This document shows positions 23,695 through 32,453 of a stretch of 56,930 nt of DNA, piece by piece. The position numbers were made by a program, and so were the translations under genes. The DNA lies in contig CAMVCQ010000006.1 in NCBI GenBank assembly GCA_947166015.1, positions 1-56,930 on the forward strand, written 5' to 3'. The notes beneath the pieces were generated by a model that was given only the letters and a program-made list of their open reading frames with translations, did no database searches and had not been told where the DNA came from. Positions within the stretch are counted from its first letter, which is position 1. Every line of letters begins with the position of its first letter. This DNA comes from an uncultured Lachnospiraceae bacterium (lineage in GTDB: Bacteria; Bacillota; Clostridia; Lachnospirales; Lachnospiraceae).

Positions 23695-24933
23695 TCATAT
23701 TTCAAGCGCTCTGTCAACTATTGCATCAATGTTATAGTATTTGTATTCAGCGAGTCGACCGAGAAGAGTAAGCGCCGGGATCTCGTCGGCCAAAGCTTTG
23801 TATTTTTCGTAGAGAGCGTCGTTCTCAGGGTTGTTGATCGCATAGTACGGGATCTCGCCTTTTGCGCCTGTGTATGCAAACGGGTATTCCCTGATGATCG
23901 TTGTACCTGATCTGTCATCCTCGCCGGTCATTGCTTTGAACTCCGTTATCCTGGTGAAATCCTCGCTTACCGTGTAGTTTACCACAGCGTGACTCTGAAA
24001 CCTGTCTTTGTCAAGATGTTCAAATCTAAACTCAAGTGATCTGTACGGAAGGTGCCCGAATCTGTAATCAAAAAGCTCATCGATAGCTCCGGTAAAAATG
24101 ATACGACCGTCAAATGGGACGAAATCCGCTGTTTCGGCGGTTCCGGTCGATGCATTTATATCAGAAACAGCGTTACCGGTTGAGTCTGAAGCAGTCATAG
24201 TCTCAACAAAGCTATCAAGATCATTTCTGATCGATACTTTGACATCAGCGTCCGGATCTATCCTCAACACATCCGACGAGTCAGTGTTTGCGATGAAAGA
24301 GATGTTTTCGTGTGCGAGCATTTTTTCAAAAAGAGGCGTGTACCCGTTTTTTGGCATACCCTGATATGTGTCTTGAAAATACCTGTTATCGCGCGATATC
24401 ACCACAGGGACGCGGCCCGATACCGCCGGATCTATCTCCTCCGGAGACTTGCCCCACTGCTTCATGGTGTATTTCAAAAAAATGTTCTCATAGACATAAT
24501 TAGCTATTTTTTTCAAGCCCTCATCGTCAGCCTCACGAAGCTTGAGGATGGGAACCCGCGCGCCCTCGCCGAATCTGTCTGTCAAAAGCTTTTCGAGCCC
24601 GACTGCTTCATCAGGAAAAACCATCTCAAGAGTGTTTAGGTTAAACGGCACAGGGATCTCCTCGCCGTAGACATTGGCGACAACCTCATGTGAATAATCA
24701 TACCACTCGGTAAAACGCGACAAAAAGTCATATACCCGCTTTATGTTTGTGTGAAAAATGTGCGGCCCGTACTTGTGGACCGTGATCCCGTACTCGTCTT
24801 TTTCATCGTAGCAGTTTCCGCCGACTCCCTCGCGACGGTCGAGAACAAGGACTTTTTTCCCGGCTTCTGCCAGACGCCTTGCAGCGGTCGCACCCGCCGG
24901 ACCGGCACCTATTATGATTGCATCGTAAGTCAT
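23695..24933 (-). CDS. glf: UDP-galactopyranose mutase
   Basis: FAD enzyme converting UDP-galactopyranose to UDP-galactofuranose, the donor for galactofuranose in surface polysaccharides; cytoplasmic. The start at 24933 follows GGAGG by 5 bases; ~412 aa. Seen: the dinucleotide motif IIGAGPAGATAARRLAEAG at residues 5-23, GGNCYDEKDEYGITVHKYGPH split around the active-site region, PVPFNLNTL, and YTMKQWG. The C-terminal block ITEFKAMTGEDDRSGTT has the usual Arg/Glu residues. Oddity: a Ser/Thr/Ala-rich insertion (TASDSTGNAVSDINASTGTA) at ~residues 240-262 where relatives are compact. Its leader is the second copy of the structured element. Confidence 0.93.
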   Translation of the reverse strand: MTYDAIIIGAGPAGATAARRLAEAGKKVLVLDRREGVGGNCYDEKDEYGITVHKYGPHIFHTNIKRVYDFLSRFTEWYDYSHEVVANVYGEEIPVPFNLNTLEMVFPDEAVGLEKLLTDRFGEGARVPILKLREADDEGLKKIANYVYENIFLKYTMKQWGKSPEEIDPAVSGRVPVVISRDNRYFQDTYQGMPKNGYTPLFEKMLAHENISFIANTDSSDVLRIDPDADVKVSIRNDLDSFVETMTASDSTGNAVSDINASTGTAETADFVPFDGRIIFTGAIDELFDYRFGHLPYRSLEFRFEHLDKDRFQSHAVVNYTVSEDFTRITEFKAMTGEDDRSGTTIIREYPFAYTGAKGEIPYYAINNPENDALYEKYKALADEIPALTLLGRLAEYKYYNIDAIVDRALEI

Positions 24934-24938
24934 ATTAT

Positions 24939-25066
24939 CCTCCATGACGAGCACTTGTGCGAGTCACCGCATGCGTGCTTGAAGCACGCATGTCGGATCA
25001 AAGGTTATTTGTGCTCGTCGCAAATAACCGTGTGAAAAATCAGCATATCAATGTGATTTTTCACAC
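24939..25066 (-). ncRNA. Structured leader RNA, copy 2 (candidate cis-regulatory element)
   Basis: Read on the minus strand. Hairpin A: 25066-25054 with 25042-25030 (13 bp, same sequence as copy 1; the 11-nt loop differs by one base). Hairpin B: 25029-25021 with 25011-25003 (9 bp, loop CGACGAGCA). A 10-nt spacer follows. Hairpin C: 24992-24984 with 24978-24970 (9 bp, 5-nt loop), extended by CCG/CGG around a bulged A at 24993. GACGAGCA of the B loop is complementary to TGCTCGTC at 24953-24946, just before GGAGG (24943-24939). Hairpin C and the loop pairing differ from copy 1 in sequence but keep pairing. Confidence 0.6.
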
Positions 25067-25106
25067 TTTTCCTCTTTTCATAGTTTTGTCATATACTACA
25101 TTTATT

Positions 25107-25135
25107 ATAATACTACAATTTTTATCGTTTGACAA
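25107..25135 (-). promoter_or_regulatory. Promoter of glf
   Basis: On the minus strand: TTGTCA (25135-25130), 17 bases, TATTAT (25112-25107). Transcription would begin ~35 bases before the structured leader, which therefore lies inside the 5' UTR. Confidence 0.55.
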
Positions 25136-25140
25136 GGCAG

Positions 25141-25169
25141 TTGAAAAATACACGAAAATATGCTAAAAT
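25141..25169 (+). promoter_or_regulatory. Promoter of the secreted LRR/Fn3 protein gene
   Basis: TTGAAA at 25141-25146, 17 bases, TAAAAT at 25164-25169, back to back with the glf promoter. Confidence 0.5.
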
Positions 25170-25252
25170 TCTATGTAATTAGGTTCGTACGGGGCATTTT
25201 TACAGGTTTTTTTCAACACAAGAGCGTGAAAGCTATTATGGGAGGTAAGACC

Positions 25253-26437
25253 ATGCGAAACAAGACAAAAAGAGTAGTTGCATTTATCATCGCGGGCATT
25301 TTTGCTATTTCTTCCGCCTATGTTCCGGAAGCGGCAAAGGCTGTAGCGGCAGAAAAAGCAGGGGTATCACAGGCCGAGCCGGTGATCCACACTGGGGATG
25401 AGGGGTCGTGGGAGGATGTGACTGTCGACGGTATCACATACTCCTGCAACACTGATACGGAGGATGCCGGGTACGGAACGGCGATAGTCAGCAAGGTTAC
25501 GGATGAGTTTAAGTCAAGCGGCGCTTACGCTGAGATAAAAAACGAGATTGAGTGCAAAGGCAAATTGTTCCCGGTCGTTGCGGTAGGCGCGCGTGCTTTT
25601 GCAGCCTGTCCGAAGCTTGTTGATGTGGAGATACCGCAGAGCGTGACGGAGATTGCGTCCACTGCATTTGATACGGATGTACCGCTTATCATGCACGGAT
25701 ATATCGGATCAGCAGCAGAAAAATGTGCCGACAAAAACAGCAATATCACATTCAGGCCGGTAAACGGCTTGTCAAATGACTACTTCCGTATGAAATTTTA
25801 CGACACCTGGGTAGACAAATATGTTGCGGTGTATGTAGCGAAAAACCGTGTCGAGGTATACTCAAAAAAATGCTACGAAGAAAATCAGGAAAAAGATGAT
25901 ATCGACGGGGGATTGCTTTTTTCGGTAGCGGTCGACGCATACGAAGAGAGTAGTTACTATGCCGACGGCATCAACATTCTCAAAAAAGACGGTGGACAGA
26001 CTTATTTTGTATATTGGTCGACAAAAGACCCGGAAAACATAGATGATTATGGCTACTCTCCGGAGGCTGTCGAGGAATACAAGATCATGCATAGTCAGGT
26101 CGAGGATATGGCTGCAAATCCATATCTGTTCAAAATCCTTCACAAGGCAAACAAAACGAAGCCGACCATCAAATCGATCAAAAACATAAAGGGCAAAAAA
26201 GTAAAGATCACCCTCAAATCAAAGGTCAAAGGCGCAACCGGATACGAGTATCAGTACGGGCTTTCACCGGAGGTGATCGGCAAGACAAGCAAAATCACGA
26301 CCAAAAAAACGATCACATTCAGCAAACTGAAAAAAGGAAAGAATTATTATTTCAGGGTTCGCAACTATGTGAAATACGGATCAATAAAGATATACGGCAA
26401 ATGGTCGTCGTTGAAAAAAGTAAAGATCAAAAAATGA
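25253..26437 (+). CDS. Secreted protein with BspA-type repeat and C-terminal Fn3-like domain
   Basis: The start at 25253 has GGGAGGT 7 bases upstream and gives a clean signal peptide (NKTKRVVAFIIAGIFAISS); ~394 aa. Residues ~110-165 carry a single leucine-rich/BspA-like unit (VVAVGARAFAACPKLVDVEI then SVTEIASTAFD). A central ~130-residue domain is not recognised. The last ~95 residues are the lysine-rich Fn3-like domain (KGATGYEYQYGLSPEV, NYYFRVRNYV). Closely similar in its tail to the protein at 21684. Probable adhesin or glycan-binding protein. Confidence 0.75.
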   Translation: MRNKTKRVVAFIIAGIFAISSAYVPEAAKAVAAEKAGVSQAEPVIHTGDEGSWEDVTVDGITYSCNTDTEDAGYGTAIVSKVTDEFKSSGAYAEIKNEIECKGKLFPVVAVGARAFAACPKLVDVEIPQSVTEIASTAFDTDVPLIMHGYIGSAAEKCADKNSNITFRPVNGLSNDYFRMKFYDTWVDKYVAVYVAKNRVEVYSKKCYEENQEKDDIDGGLLFSVAVDAYEESSYYADGINILKKDGGQTYFVYWSTKDPENIDDYGYSPEAVEEYKIMHSQVEDMAANPYLFKILHKANKTKPTIKSIKNIKGKKVKITLKSKVKGATGYEYQYGLSPEVIGKTSKITTKKTITFSKLKKGKNYYFRVRNYVKYGSIKIYGKWSSLKKVKIKK

Positions 26438-26452
26438 TGTCATTACGAAAAA

Positions 26453-26480
26453 TTGCAAAAGCGCGAAATTGTGGTATAAT
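26453..26480 (+). promoter_or_regulatory. Promoter of the thioesterase / PAS-GGDEF operon
   Basis: TTGCAA at 26453-26458, 16 bases, TATAAT at 26475-26480. Confidence 0.6.
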
Positions 26481-26554
26481 ACGATTTAAATCATTACACT
26501 GAAACAGAGCTGGTGTGACGTTTGTGTCGCGAAAGCTCTCAGATGGAGGATATC

Positions 26555-26935
26555 ATGCTAAAACCGGGGATCACAGGGCATCAGGAAATGACGGTAGATA
26601 CGGATAACACGGCCCGTGCTATGGGAAGTGGCGAGCTTGATGTGTTTGCGACGCCGGCGATGATAGCACTTGCCGAGAAAACTGCCTGGATGAGCGTGTC
26701 AAATGAGCTTGCAGACGGCGAGGGAACGGTAGGAACTCTTGTAAATATCGCCCATGTAGCTGCGACACCCGTCGGCAAAACTATTCGCTGCGAGAGTGAG
26801 CTGACAGAGGTGGACGGCAGACGGCTCATTTTTCAGATAGAAGTGTTTGATGAGGCCGGAAAGATCGGCGAGGGCAGGCACGAGAGATTTGTAGTTAATA
26901 ACGATCGATTTACAGAGAAAGCAAACAATCGTTAA
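26555..26935 (+). CDS. FlK-type hotdog thioesterase
   Basis: The start at 26555 has GGAGG 5 bases upstream; ~126 aa, a single hotdog domain. It matches the fluoroacetyl-CoA thioesterase (FlK) family pattern: VFATPAMIALAEKTAW (catalytic Thr and Glu), NIAHVAATPVG (catalytic His), VDGRRLIFQIEVFDEAG and IGEGRHERFVV. Family members hydrolyse small acyl-CoA thioesters. In anaerobes without fluoroacetate the natural substrate is unknown, so a housekeeping acyl-CoA cleaning role is the safer guess. Shares an operon with the PAS-GGDEF gene (32-base gap). Confidence 0.85.
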   Translation: MLKPGITGHQEMTVDTDNTARAMGSGELDVFATPAMIALAEKTAWMSVSNELADGEGTVGTLVNIAHVAATPVGKTIRCESELTEVDGRRLIFQIEVFDEAGKIGEGRHERFVVNNDRFTEKANNR

Positions 26936-26967
26936 TTTAATCTGAGGATCAAAAGGACGGATTAGTC

Positions 26968-28398
26968 ATGAAAATGAACGAAGCAATGTTTGACGACATC
27001 ATAGATACTGCACAGGATTGCATTTTCTGGAAGGATAAGGACAGACGATTTGTCGGAGTGAACAAAGCTTTTTTGGAGTTTTACGGATTTGAGTCCACAG
27101 AGGTGCTAATCGGCAAAACCGATGAGGATATGGGCTGGCACAATGACCCTGAACCGTTCAAACAGGATGAGCTTCGTGTGCTGGCAGGAGAGAGCACATA
27201 CAAGGTTCAGGGAAAATGTATGGTAAATGGCGAGGAACGCGATATCATAGCGACCAAGCGCCCTATTTACCGCGGCGATGAGATCGTAGGTCTGGTCGGG
27301 AGCTTCTCCGATGTGACAGAGGTTATGCGCCGCAAAAAGGACAAAGAAAAAGCGCAGATCATGTACAGCATCGAGGACCTCAGGAAATACCCGTACTTCG
27401 ACAGACTTCTCGATGAGGTGAGTATGGATGAGGTGCTTGATTCTCTGACCGGGATCATATCCAGAGCGTACATTTTTGATTTTGCGAAATCACTTATATC
27501 GTCGCGGACACCGTTTACATTTATAATCCTTGACCTGGATAATTTCAAAAACATCAATGATAAATACGGCCATCACGCCGGAGACCTTGTATTGATGGAT
27601 GTCTCGAAACAGCTTGCCCAGTATACAAAAGGCTTCGGAGTGGTTGGGAGATTTGGCGGAGATGAGCTGCTGATCATAAACTTAAGGGATCTGAAGTACA
27701 GGGACAAGGAAAAATTTTTCGAAACAATGTACGACAACAAAAGGATCCTCAGGAAAAATCTCCACGCGGACGGTCAGTCGTTATTTGTCACCGGTACTGC
27801 GGGATGTGCGACTTATCCTGATGATGCAGGAGACTACGAATCATTATTTATGGAGATAGACAAAACTCTGTATGCCGGCAAAAACCGCGGCAGGAACTGC
27901 TTTACCATTTTTACGGAGGAGGAGCACGCAGACCTCGATGTCAGAGAGATAGCGAGGACAAGCTCGTATCTGTGTATGCACGGACTCGTACAGATATTTG
28001 AGGGGCACGATAGTTTTGCGGATCAGCTAAAAGCGGCAAAAGTCCTGATCGAGCAGGAGCTGAAGATCTCAGAGCTGTACTTTGTCAATGAAAACTGTAT
28101 GCTCACCTCGTTTGATGATCCGACTCTCATAGAGGATGTAAGTGACATCGGTGAGCTTATGACTGAGGACATATTTGCCGATAGCACGCTTCACAGAGTG
28201 AAACAAAAAAGCCCGTTGCTGTACAGAGTACTGAACGAGCTTGATGTGCAGGCGCCGCTTATCGTAAAAGTCGGCACCGGCGAAAAAACACTTGGGTATT
28301 TGATATGCGCCGAGTCCAGGAACCAAAGACTGTGGCAGGAAGACGAGTTTGCTATAGTGTTTTTCCTGGCCAGAGAGTGCGCATTTAGATTATCATAG
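26968..28398 (+). CDS. PAS-GGDEF diguanylate cyclase-like protein
   Basis: 476 aa, soluble. Residues ~5-115 are a PAS domain (DCIFWKDKDRRFVGVNKAFLEFYG). GGDEF at ~155-310 has FILDLDNFKNINDKYGHHAGD for the metal/GTP site and GGDEL in place of GGDEF/GGEEF at ~residue 230, so activity is possible but the last position is altered. No RxxD inhibitory site was identified. Residues ~320-476 look like a GAF-type domain. It would make cyclic di-GMP in response to a PAS/GAF signal. The gene end overlaps the convergent tex gene by 14 bases. Confidence 0.88.
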   Translation: MKMNEAMFDDIIDTAQDCIFWKDKDRRFVGVNKAFLEFYGFESTEVLIGKTDEDMGWHNDPEPFKQDELRVLAGESTYKVQGKCMVNGEERDIIATKRPIYRGDEIVGLVGSFSDVTEVMRRKKDKEKAQIMYSIEDLRKYPYFDRLLDEVSMDEVLDSLTGIISRAYIFDFAKSLISSRTPFTFIILDLDNFKNINDKYGHHAGDLVLMDVSKQLAQYTKGFGVVGRFGGDELLIINLRDLKYRDKEKFFETMYDNKRILRKNLHADGQSLFVTGTAGCATYPDDAGDYESLFMEIDKTLYAGKNRGRNCFTIFTEEEHADLDVREIARTSSYLCMHGLVQIFEGHDSFADQLKAAKVLIEQELKISELYFVNENCMLTSFDDPTLIEDVSDIGELMTEDIFADSTLHRVKQKSPLLYRVLNELDVQAPLIVKVGTGEKTLGYLICAESRNQRLWQEDEFAIVFFLARECAFRLS

Positions 28399-30622
28399 AT
28401 AGTGAAATTCTTTTTTTCTTGATGTCGACTCCGAGGACTTTGACATCGACTATATCGCCGACGCTCACCACATCCAGAGGGTGTTTGACAAACTTTTTGT
28501 CAGTGAGCTGCGATATGTGGACGAGTCCGTCCTGGTGAACTCCGATGTCGACAAATGCCCCAAAATCGATGACATTTCTGACGGTGCCTTTGAGGACCAT
28601 TCCTTCCGAGAGGTCCTCCATCTCAAGCACGTCTCCGCGCAGGATCGGCTTGGGCATCTCATCACGGGGGTCGCGTCCCGGTTTCTCGAGCTCAGAGACT
28701 ATATCATTGAGAGTTTCCACACCGATGCCGAGTTTCTCGGCTTCTTTATTTTTGTCTTTTAACAATAATGACAATCCCGTCACGCCTCCGCGGATATCAT
28801 CGCCGGCAAATCCAAGATCAGAGAGAAGTTTTTTTGCAGCCTCGTAGGACTCGGGATGCACACTTGTCTCATCGAGTGGCTCTTTTCCGTCACTTATCCG
28901 CATAAATCCCGCGCACTGCTCGTAGGCCTTCGGTCCGAGCTTGGCAACCTTCAAAAGCTCTTTTCTTGATACAAACCTTCCATTTGCTTCCCTGTATGCA
29001 ACGATATTTTTTGCGATTGGCTTGCTCACTCCCGAGACGTACTCGAGAAGTGAAGCAGAGGCTGTGTTTAGGTCTACACCGACATGGTTTACGCAGTCCT
29101 CGACTACGGCACCCAGAGCCTCCTCAAGCTTTTTCTGGTTCATATCGTGCTGATACTGACCGACACCGATGCTTTTTGGCTCGATCTTGACAAGCTCTGC
29201 CAGAGGGTCCTGCAGTCTACGCGCGATAGAGACCGCACTTCTCTGACCGACATCGAACTCCGGGAATTCCTCTGTGGCGCGTTTACTTGCTGAGTACACG
29301 CTCGCGCCTGCCTCGTTTACTATTACATAGTGGACAGGCTTTTTCACACTTTTTAGCATATCCGCTATCACAAGCTCTGACTCGCGAGAAGCGGTACCGT
29401 TTCCGACGGATATGAGAGTGATGTCGTATTTATCTATGAGTGCTTTTACAGTTTTTTTGGTTTCTTCTATTTTGTTTTGCGGCGCAGTCGGGTACACAAC
29501 GACTGTATGCAGGACTTTGCCCGTACCGTCAACAACGGCGAGCTTGCAGCCCGTCCGAAACGCCGGATCCCAGCCGAGCACTACCTGATCTTTGATCGGA
29601 GGCTGCATCAGGAGCTGAGTTAAGTTTTTGCCAAATACTTTTATCGCGCCGTCCTCAGCGGTCTCGGTAAGCTCCGAGCGAAGCTCTCTGTCGATGGCGG
29701 GAGCGATCAGCCTGTCATAGCTGTCAGCGATGGCAAGCATAATGATCGACTTTGCGTTATCCGAGACATCGTCGGCGTTTTTGCCGTCTACATAGTCCAA
29801 AAATGACCCGGAGAACCCTTCTATGATCTGTCCGCACATCCAATCAATGATGTCCTCACGCGGCGCGACAAGCTTGACGGTGAGGAATTTTTCTTTTTCT
29901 CCGCGGTTTATCGCGAGAGTCTGATATCCCTGAAGTTTTTTGAGCTTAGCCGTGAAGTCGTGGTAAGTCTCATACACAGAGCTTCTTTCAGCCAGCTTTT
30001 TGTTTTTGGAGTTATCCGTACCGTCGTCATCGGAGTCTTTGGAGGATTTCTCAGAGGTTGAGATCTCGCCCTCCTCCCAGGTCATACGACGGATCTGAGT
30101 ACGATAGTCAGCTTCGTCGGAGAATTTTTCCGCGAGGATATCCATAGCGCCTGCGATTGCATCAGAGACGCTCTCCACTTCTTTTTCGGGATCGATATAG
30201 TCTTTTGCAAGCTCTGCGGGGTTGCAGGACTGATCGTTAAAAATGCTCTCTGCGAGGGGCTCAAGGCCTTTTTCCTTTGCGATGGTAGCGCGGGTACGGC
30301 GTTTTTGCTTATAGGGACGGTAGAGGTCCTCGAGAAGCACCATAGTCTGCGCCTCCTCTATCTGGGCGCGAAGCTCGTCGGTAAGCTTTCCCTGCTCCTC
30401 GATGGAGGCGAGGATCGTCTGTCTGCGCTCCTCCAGACCGCGGAGATAGCGTAGTCTCTCGTCGAGCTCACGAAGCTTTTCGTCATCAAGCGAACCGTGT
30501 TTTTCCTTGCGGTATCGGGCGATGAATGGGATCGTGTTTCCCTCGTCTATAAGCTCGACCACGGCTTCTGTCTGCCAGGTTTTGATAGAAAGCTCAGTTG
30601 ATATGGTTTTGATGATGTCCAT
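28385..30622 (-). CDS. tex: Tex-family RNA-binding transcription accessory protein
   Basis: 745 aa, full length for Tex. Order: N-terminal helical domain (TIPFIARYRKEKHGSLDD), YqgF/RuvC-like domain (VVLGWDPAFRTGCKLAVVDG from ~residue 345), helix-hairpin-helix region (TASASLLEYVSGVSKPIAKN), and a C-terminal S1 RNA-binding domain (VLKGTVRNVIDFGAFVDIG, GLVHISQL) at ~655-730. A charged insert (SEKSSKDSDDDGTDNSKNKK) lies near residue 190. Tex is linked to transcription of toxins and stress tolerance in other bacteria; its exact mechanism is not settled. Confidence 0.95.
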   Translation of the reverse strand: MDIIKTISTELSIKTWQTEAVVELIDEGNTIPFIARYRKEKHGSLDDEKLRELDERLRYLRGLEERRQTILASIEEQGKLTDELRAQIEEAQTMVLLEDLYRPYKQKRRTRATIAKEKGLEPLAESIFNDQSCNPAELAKDYIDPEKEVESVSDAIAGAMDILAEKFSDEADYRTQIRRMTWEEGEISTSEKSSKDSDDDGTDNSKNKKLAERSSVYETYHDFTAKLKKLQGYQTLAINRGEKEKFLTVKLVAPREDIIDWMCGQIIEGFSGSFLDYVDGKNADDVSDNAKSIIMLAIADSYDRLIAPAIDRELRSELTETAEDGAIKVFGKNLTQLLMQPPIKDQVVLGWDPAFRTGCKLAVVDGTGKVLHTVVVYPTAPQNKIEETKKTVKALIDKYDITLISVGNGTASRESELVIADMLKSVKKPVHYVIVNEAGASVYSASKRATEEFPEFDVGQRSAVSIARRLQDPLAELVKIEPKSIGVGQYQHDMNQKKLEEALGAVVEDCVNHVGVDLNTASASLLEYVSGVSKPIAKNIVAYREANGRFVSRKELLKVAKLGPKAYEQCAGFMRISDGKEPLDETSVHPESYEAAKKLLSDLGFAGDDIRGGVTGLSLLLKDKNKEAEKLGIGVETLNDIVSELEKPGRDPRDEMPKPILRGDVLEMEDLSEGMVLKGTVRNVIDFGAFVDIGVHQDGLVHISQLTDKKFVKHPLDVVSVGDIVDVKVLGVDIKKKRISLSMII

Positions 30623-30736
30623 TTTTTTCCTCCAACAGGTTGATTGTTTTTTCGAAACGGTTCACAATTGTATGTGAATAAGTTTTTTTGCAGTACATAT
30701 GAGTCAGCAGGAATCAGTTTTGACTTATCGGTTGTC

Positions 30737-32188
30737 CTACGCTGCCTTGAGCTCTTTTGGTTTATTGTCGTAAAGCATCAGCGACAATGCAAATATAAGC
30801 GTGATCACGCCCGCAATTATGTAGGTCGCTGTCCACGACAGGTTGAATCCGATGTGGGCATTTAGGATGTATGCCGACACGGTGTACATATAAAAGCATC
30901 CCGGAAGCAGCGACAGGATATATGGGAGTTTGTGCTGCTTCATATATACAGTTATAAAAGCAAATGAGAATACCGCGATCACCTCATTTGTCCAGGAGAA
31001 ATACTGCCACAGGATGTGGAAGCCTTCAGGATTAACTTTTGACCATATCAGCAGTCCGGCCGTCACGGAAAAAATGATCAGAGCCAGGATGAGGGCATTT
31101 TTCTTTTTTGTCTGGTCGAGATTTACGGCATCCCCAAGTATCAATCGAAGTGACCGAAGTGCAGTGTCTCCGGAGGTGATCGGCAGTATGATGATGCCTA
31201 TGATCGCTATGAAACCGCCCACGCTGCCAAGCATGTTTTTTGAAACTATGCCGACTACCTGAGCCGGGAAGTTGTAGAGGGTGTCTGCATCCGTGAGCCC
31301 TGATTGGAGCGCGCCCATTCCGGCAGCAGCCCATATCATGGCGATGAAGCCCTCGAGTAGCATCATGTCGTAGAAGGTCGTACGCCCCTCGTGTTCATTT
31401 GTGATGGTTCTTGAAACAAGTGTAACCTGCGTTGAGTGAAATCCCGAGCAGATACCACAGGCGACCGTCACGAAAAACAGCGGTATGAAATTGCCCTTAA
31501 GCGGGAATGTCGTAGCGGAAGCATTCCAAATCTCTACGAGAGGATAATCATTTGTGAAAAGCCCGATGAAAACTCCCACGGCCGAGATCAAAAGTATAGC
31601 TCCAAAAATCGGGTATATGCGCCCGATAACCTTGTCGATCGGCAAAATCGTTGCGATGATGAAGTACAAAAAGATAACTCCATACACGACCCAAAGCATA
31701 GGGTTTGCAGCCGATGAACCCTCATTCAGGACCTGTGAAACAAATATATCTCCCGGGGTGTAGATAAATACCACGCCGACCAAAAGGAGTGTCAGGCATA
31801 CAAAAAACATATATATGGCGTGGAAGTATTTGCCGAGAAATCTTCCCACGAGCTTAGGCGTCTGAGCTCCGTCGTAGCGTACAGAGATCATACCGATCAT
31901 AAAATCATGAAATGCTCCGGCGATCACGCATCCTATAGGAATCGTGATAAAAGCAATAGGTCCGAACAATATACCCTGTATAGGTCCGAGTATAGGGCCG
32001 GTTCCTGCGATGTTCAAAAGCTCGACGAGAGAATTTTTCCATTTTTTCATCGGGACAAAGTCGACACCGTCGTTGCGTTTGATGGCAGGTGTCTCGGCAT
32101 CCGTTGGTTTGAAAACTCTTTCGACTACTCTGCCGTAGATCAGTCCGCCTACGAGCAGGAAAGCCAAACCGCACAAAAATGTGATCAT
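30737..32188 (-). CDS. cstA: Carbon starvation protein CstA family transporter
   Basis: 483 aa, ~13 TM helices. CstA family proteins import peptides or pyruvate under carbon limitation. Seen: the N-terminal YGRVVERVFKP and the conserved GTGPILGPIQGILFGP (~residues 60-75), plus SVRYDGAQTPKLVGRFLG, GICSGFHSTQVTLVSRT and TSGDTALRSLRL. This is the shorter Firmicute version; E. coli CstA is longer. AAGGAG precedes the ATG. Its own promoter is at 32281-32309. Substrate not resolved. Confidence 0.92.
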   Translation of the reverse strand: MITFLCGLAFLLVGGLIYGRVVERVFKPTDAETPAIKRNDGVDFVPMKKWKNSLVELLNIAGTGPILGPIQGILFGPIAFITIPIGCVIAGAFHDFMIGMISVRYDGAQTPKLVGRFLGKYFHAIYMFFVCLTLLLVGVVFIYTPGDIFVSQVLNEGSSAANPMLWVVYGVIFLYFIIATILPIDKVIGRIYPIFGAILLISAVGVFIGLFTNDYPLVEIWNASATTFPLKGNFIPLFFVTVACGICSGFHSTQVTLVSRTITNEHEGRTTFYDMMLLEGFIAMIWAAAGMGALQSGLTDADTLYNFPAQVVGIVSKNMLGSVGGFIAIIGIIILPITSGDTALRSLRLILGDAVNLDQTKKKNALILALIIFSVTAGLLIWSKVNPEGFHILWQYFSWTNEVIAVFSFAFITVYMKQHKLPYILSLLPGCFYMYTVSAYILNAHIGFNLSWTATYIIAGVITLIFALSLMLYDNKPKELKAA

Positions 32189-32280
32189 GGTGAATCTCCT
32201 TTTCTATTGAAATCGTGTATTGTTGATGGTTAGCTATGTGAAAAACGGGTGCATATGATATGTTGAGTGATTTATGTCTG

Positions 32281-32309
32281 ATCATAAAGCAATCCGTTAT
32301 CCATTGCAA
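32281..32309 (-). promoter_or_regulatory. Promoter of cstA
   Basis: On the minus strand: TTGCAA (32309-32304), 17 bases, TATGAT (32286-32281). I did not find a clear catabolite-responsive (cre) site. Confidence 0.5.
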
Positions 32310-32362
32310 CCATACATAATAGCAGAAATCAAGAAAAAATGCAAGAAAAACAATGCCAATTC

Positions 32363-32391
32363 TTGACCGCTTTATTGATTTAATATATAAT
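32363..32391 (+). promoter_or_regulatory. Promoter of the capA / papain-like lipoprotein operon
   Basis: TTGACC at 32363-32368, 17 bases, TATAAT at 32386-32391. Confidence 0.65.
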
Positions 32392-32453
32392 TGATTCATG
32401 GCATTTTTGGGATTGAAACTACATATAAACGATCATTCATTTAAGAGGTGGAC

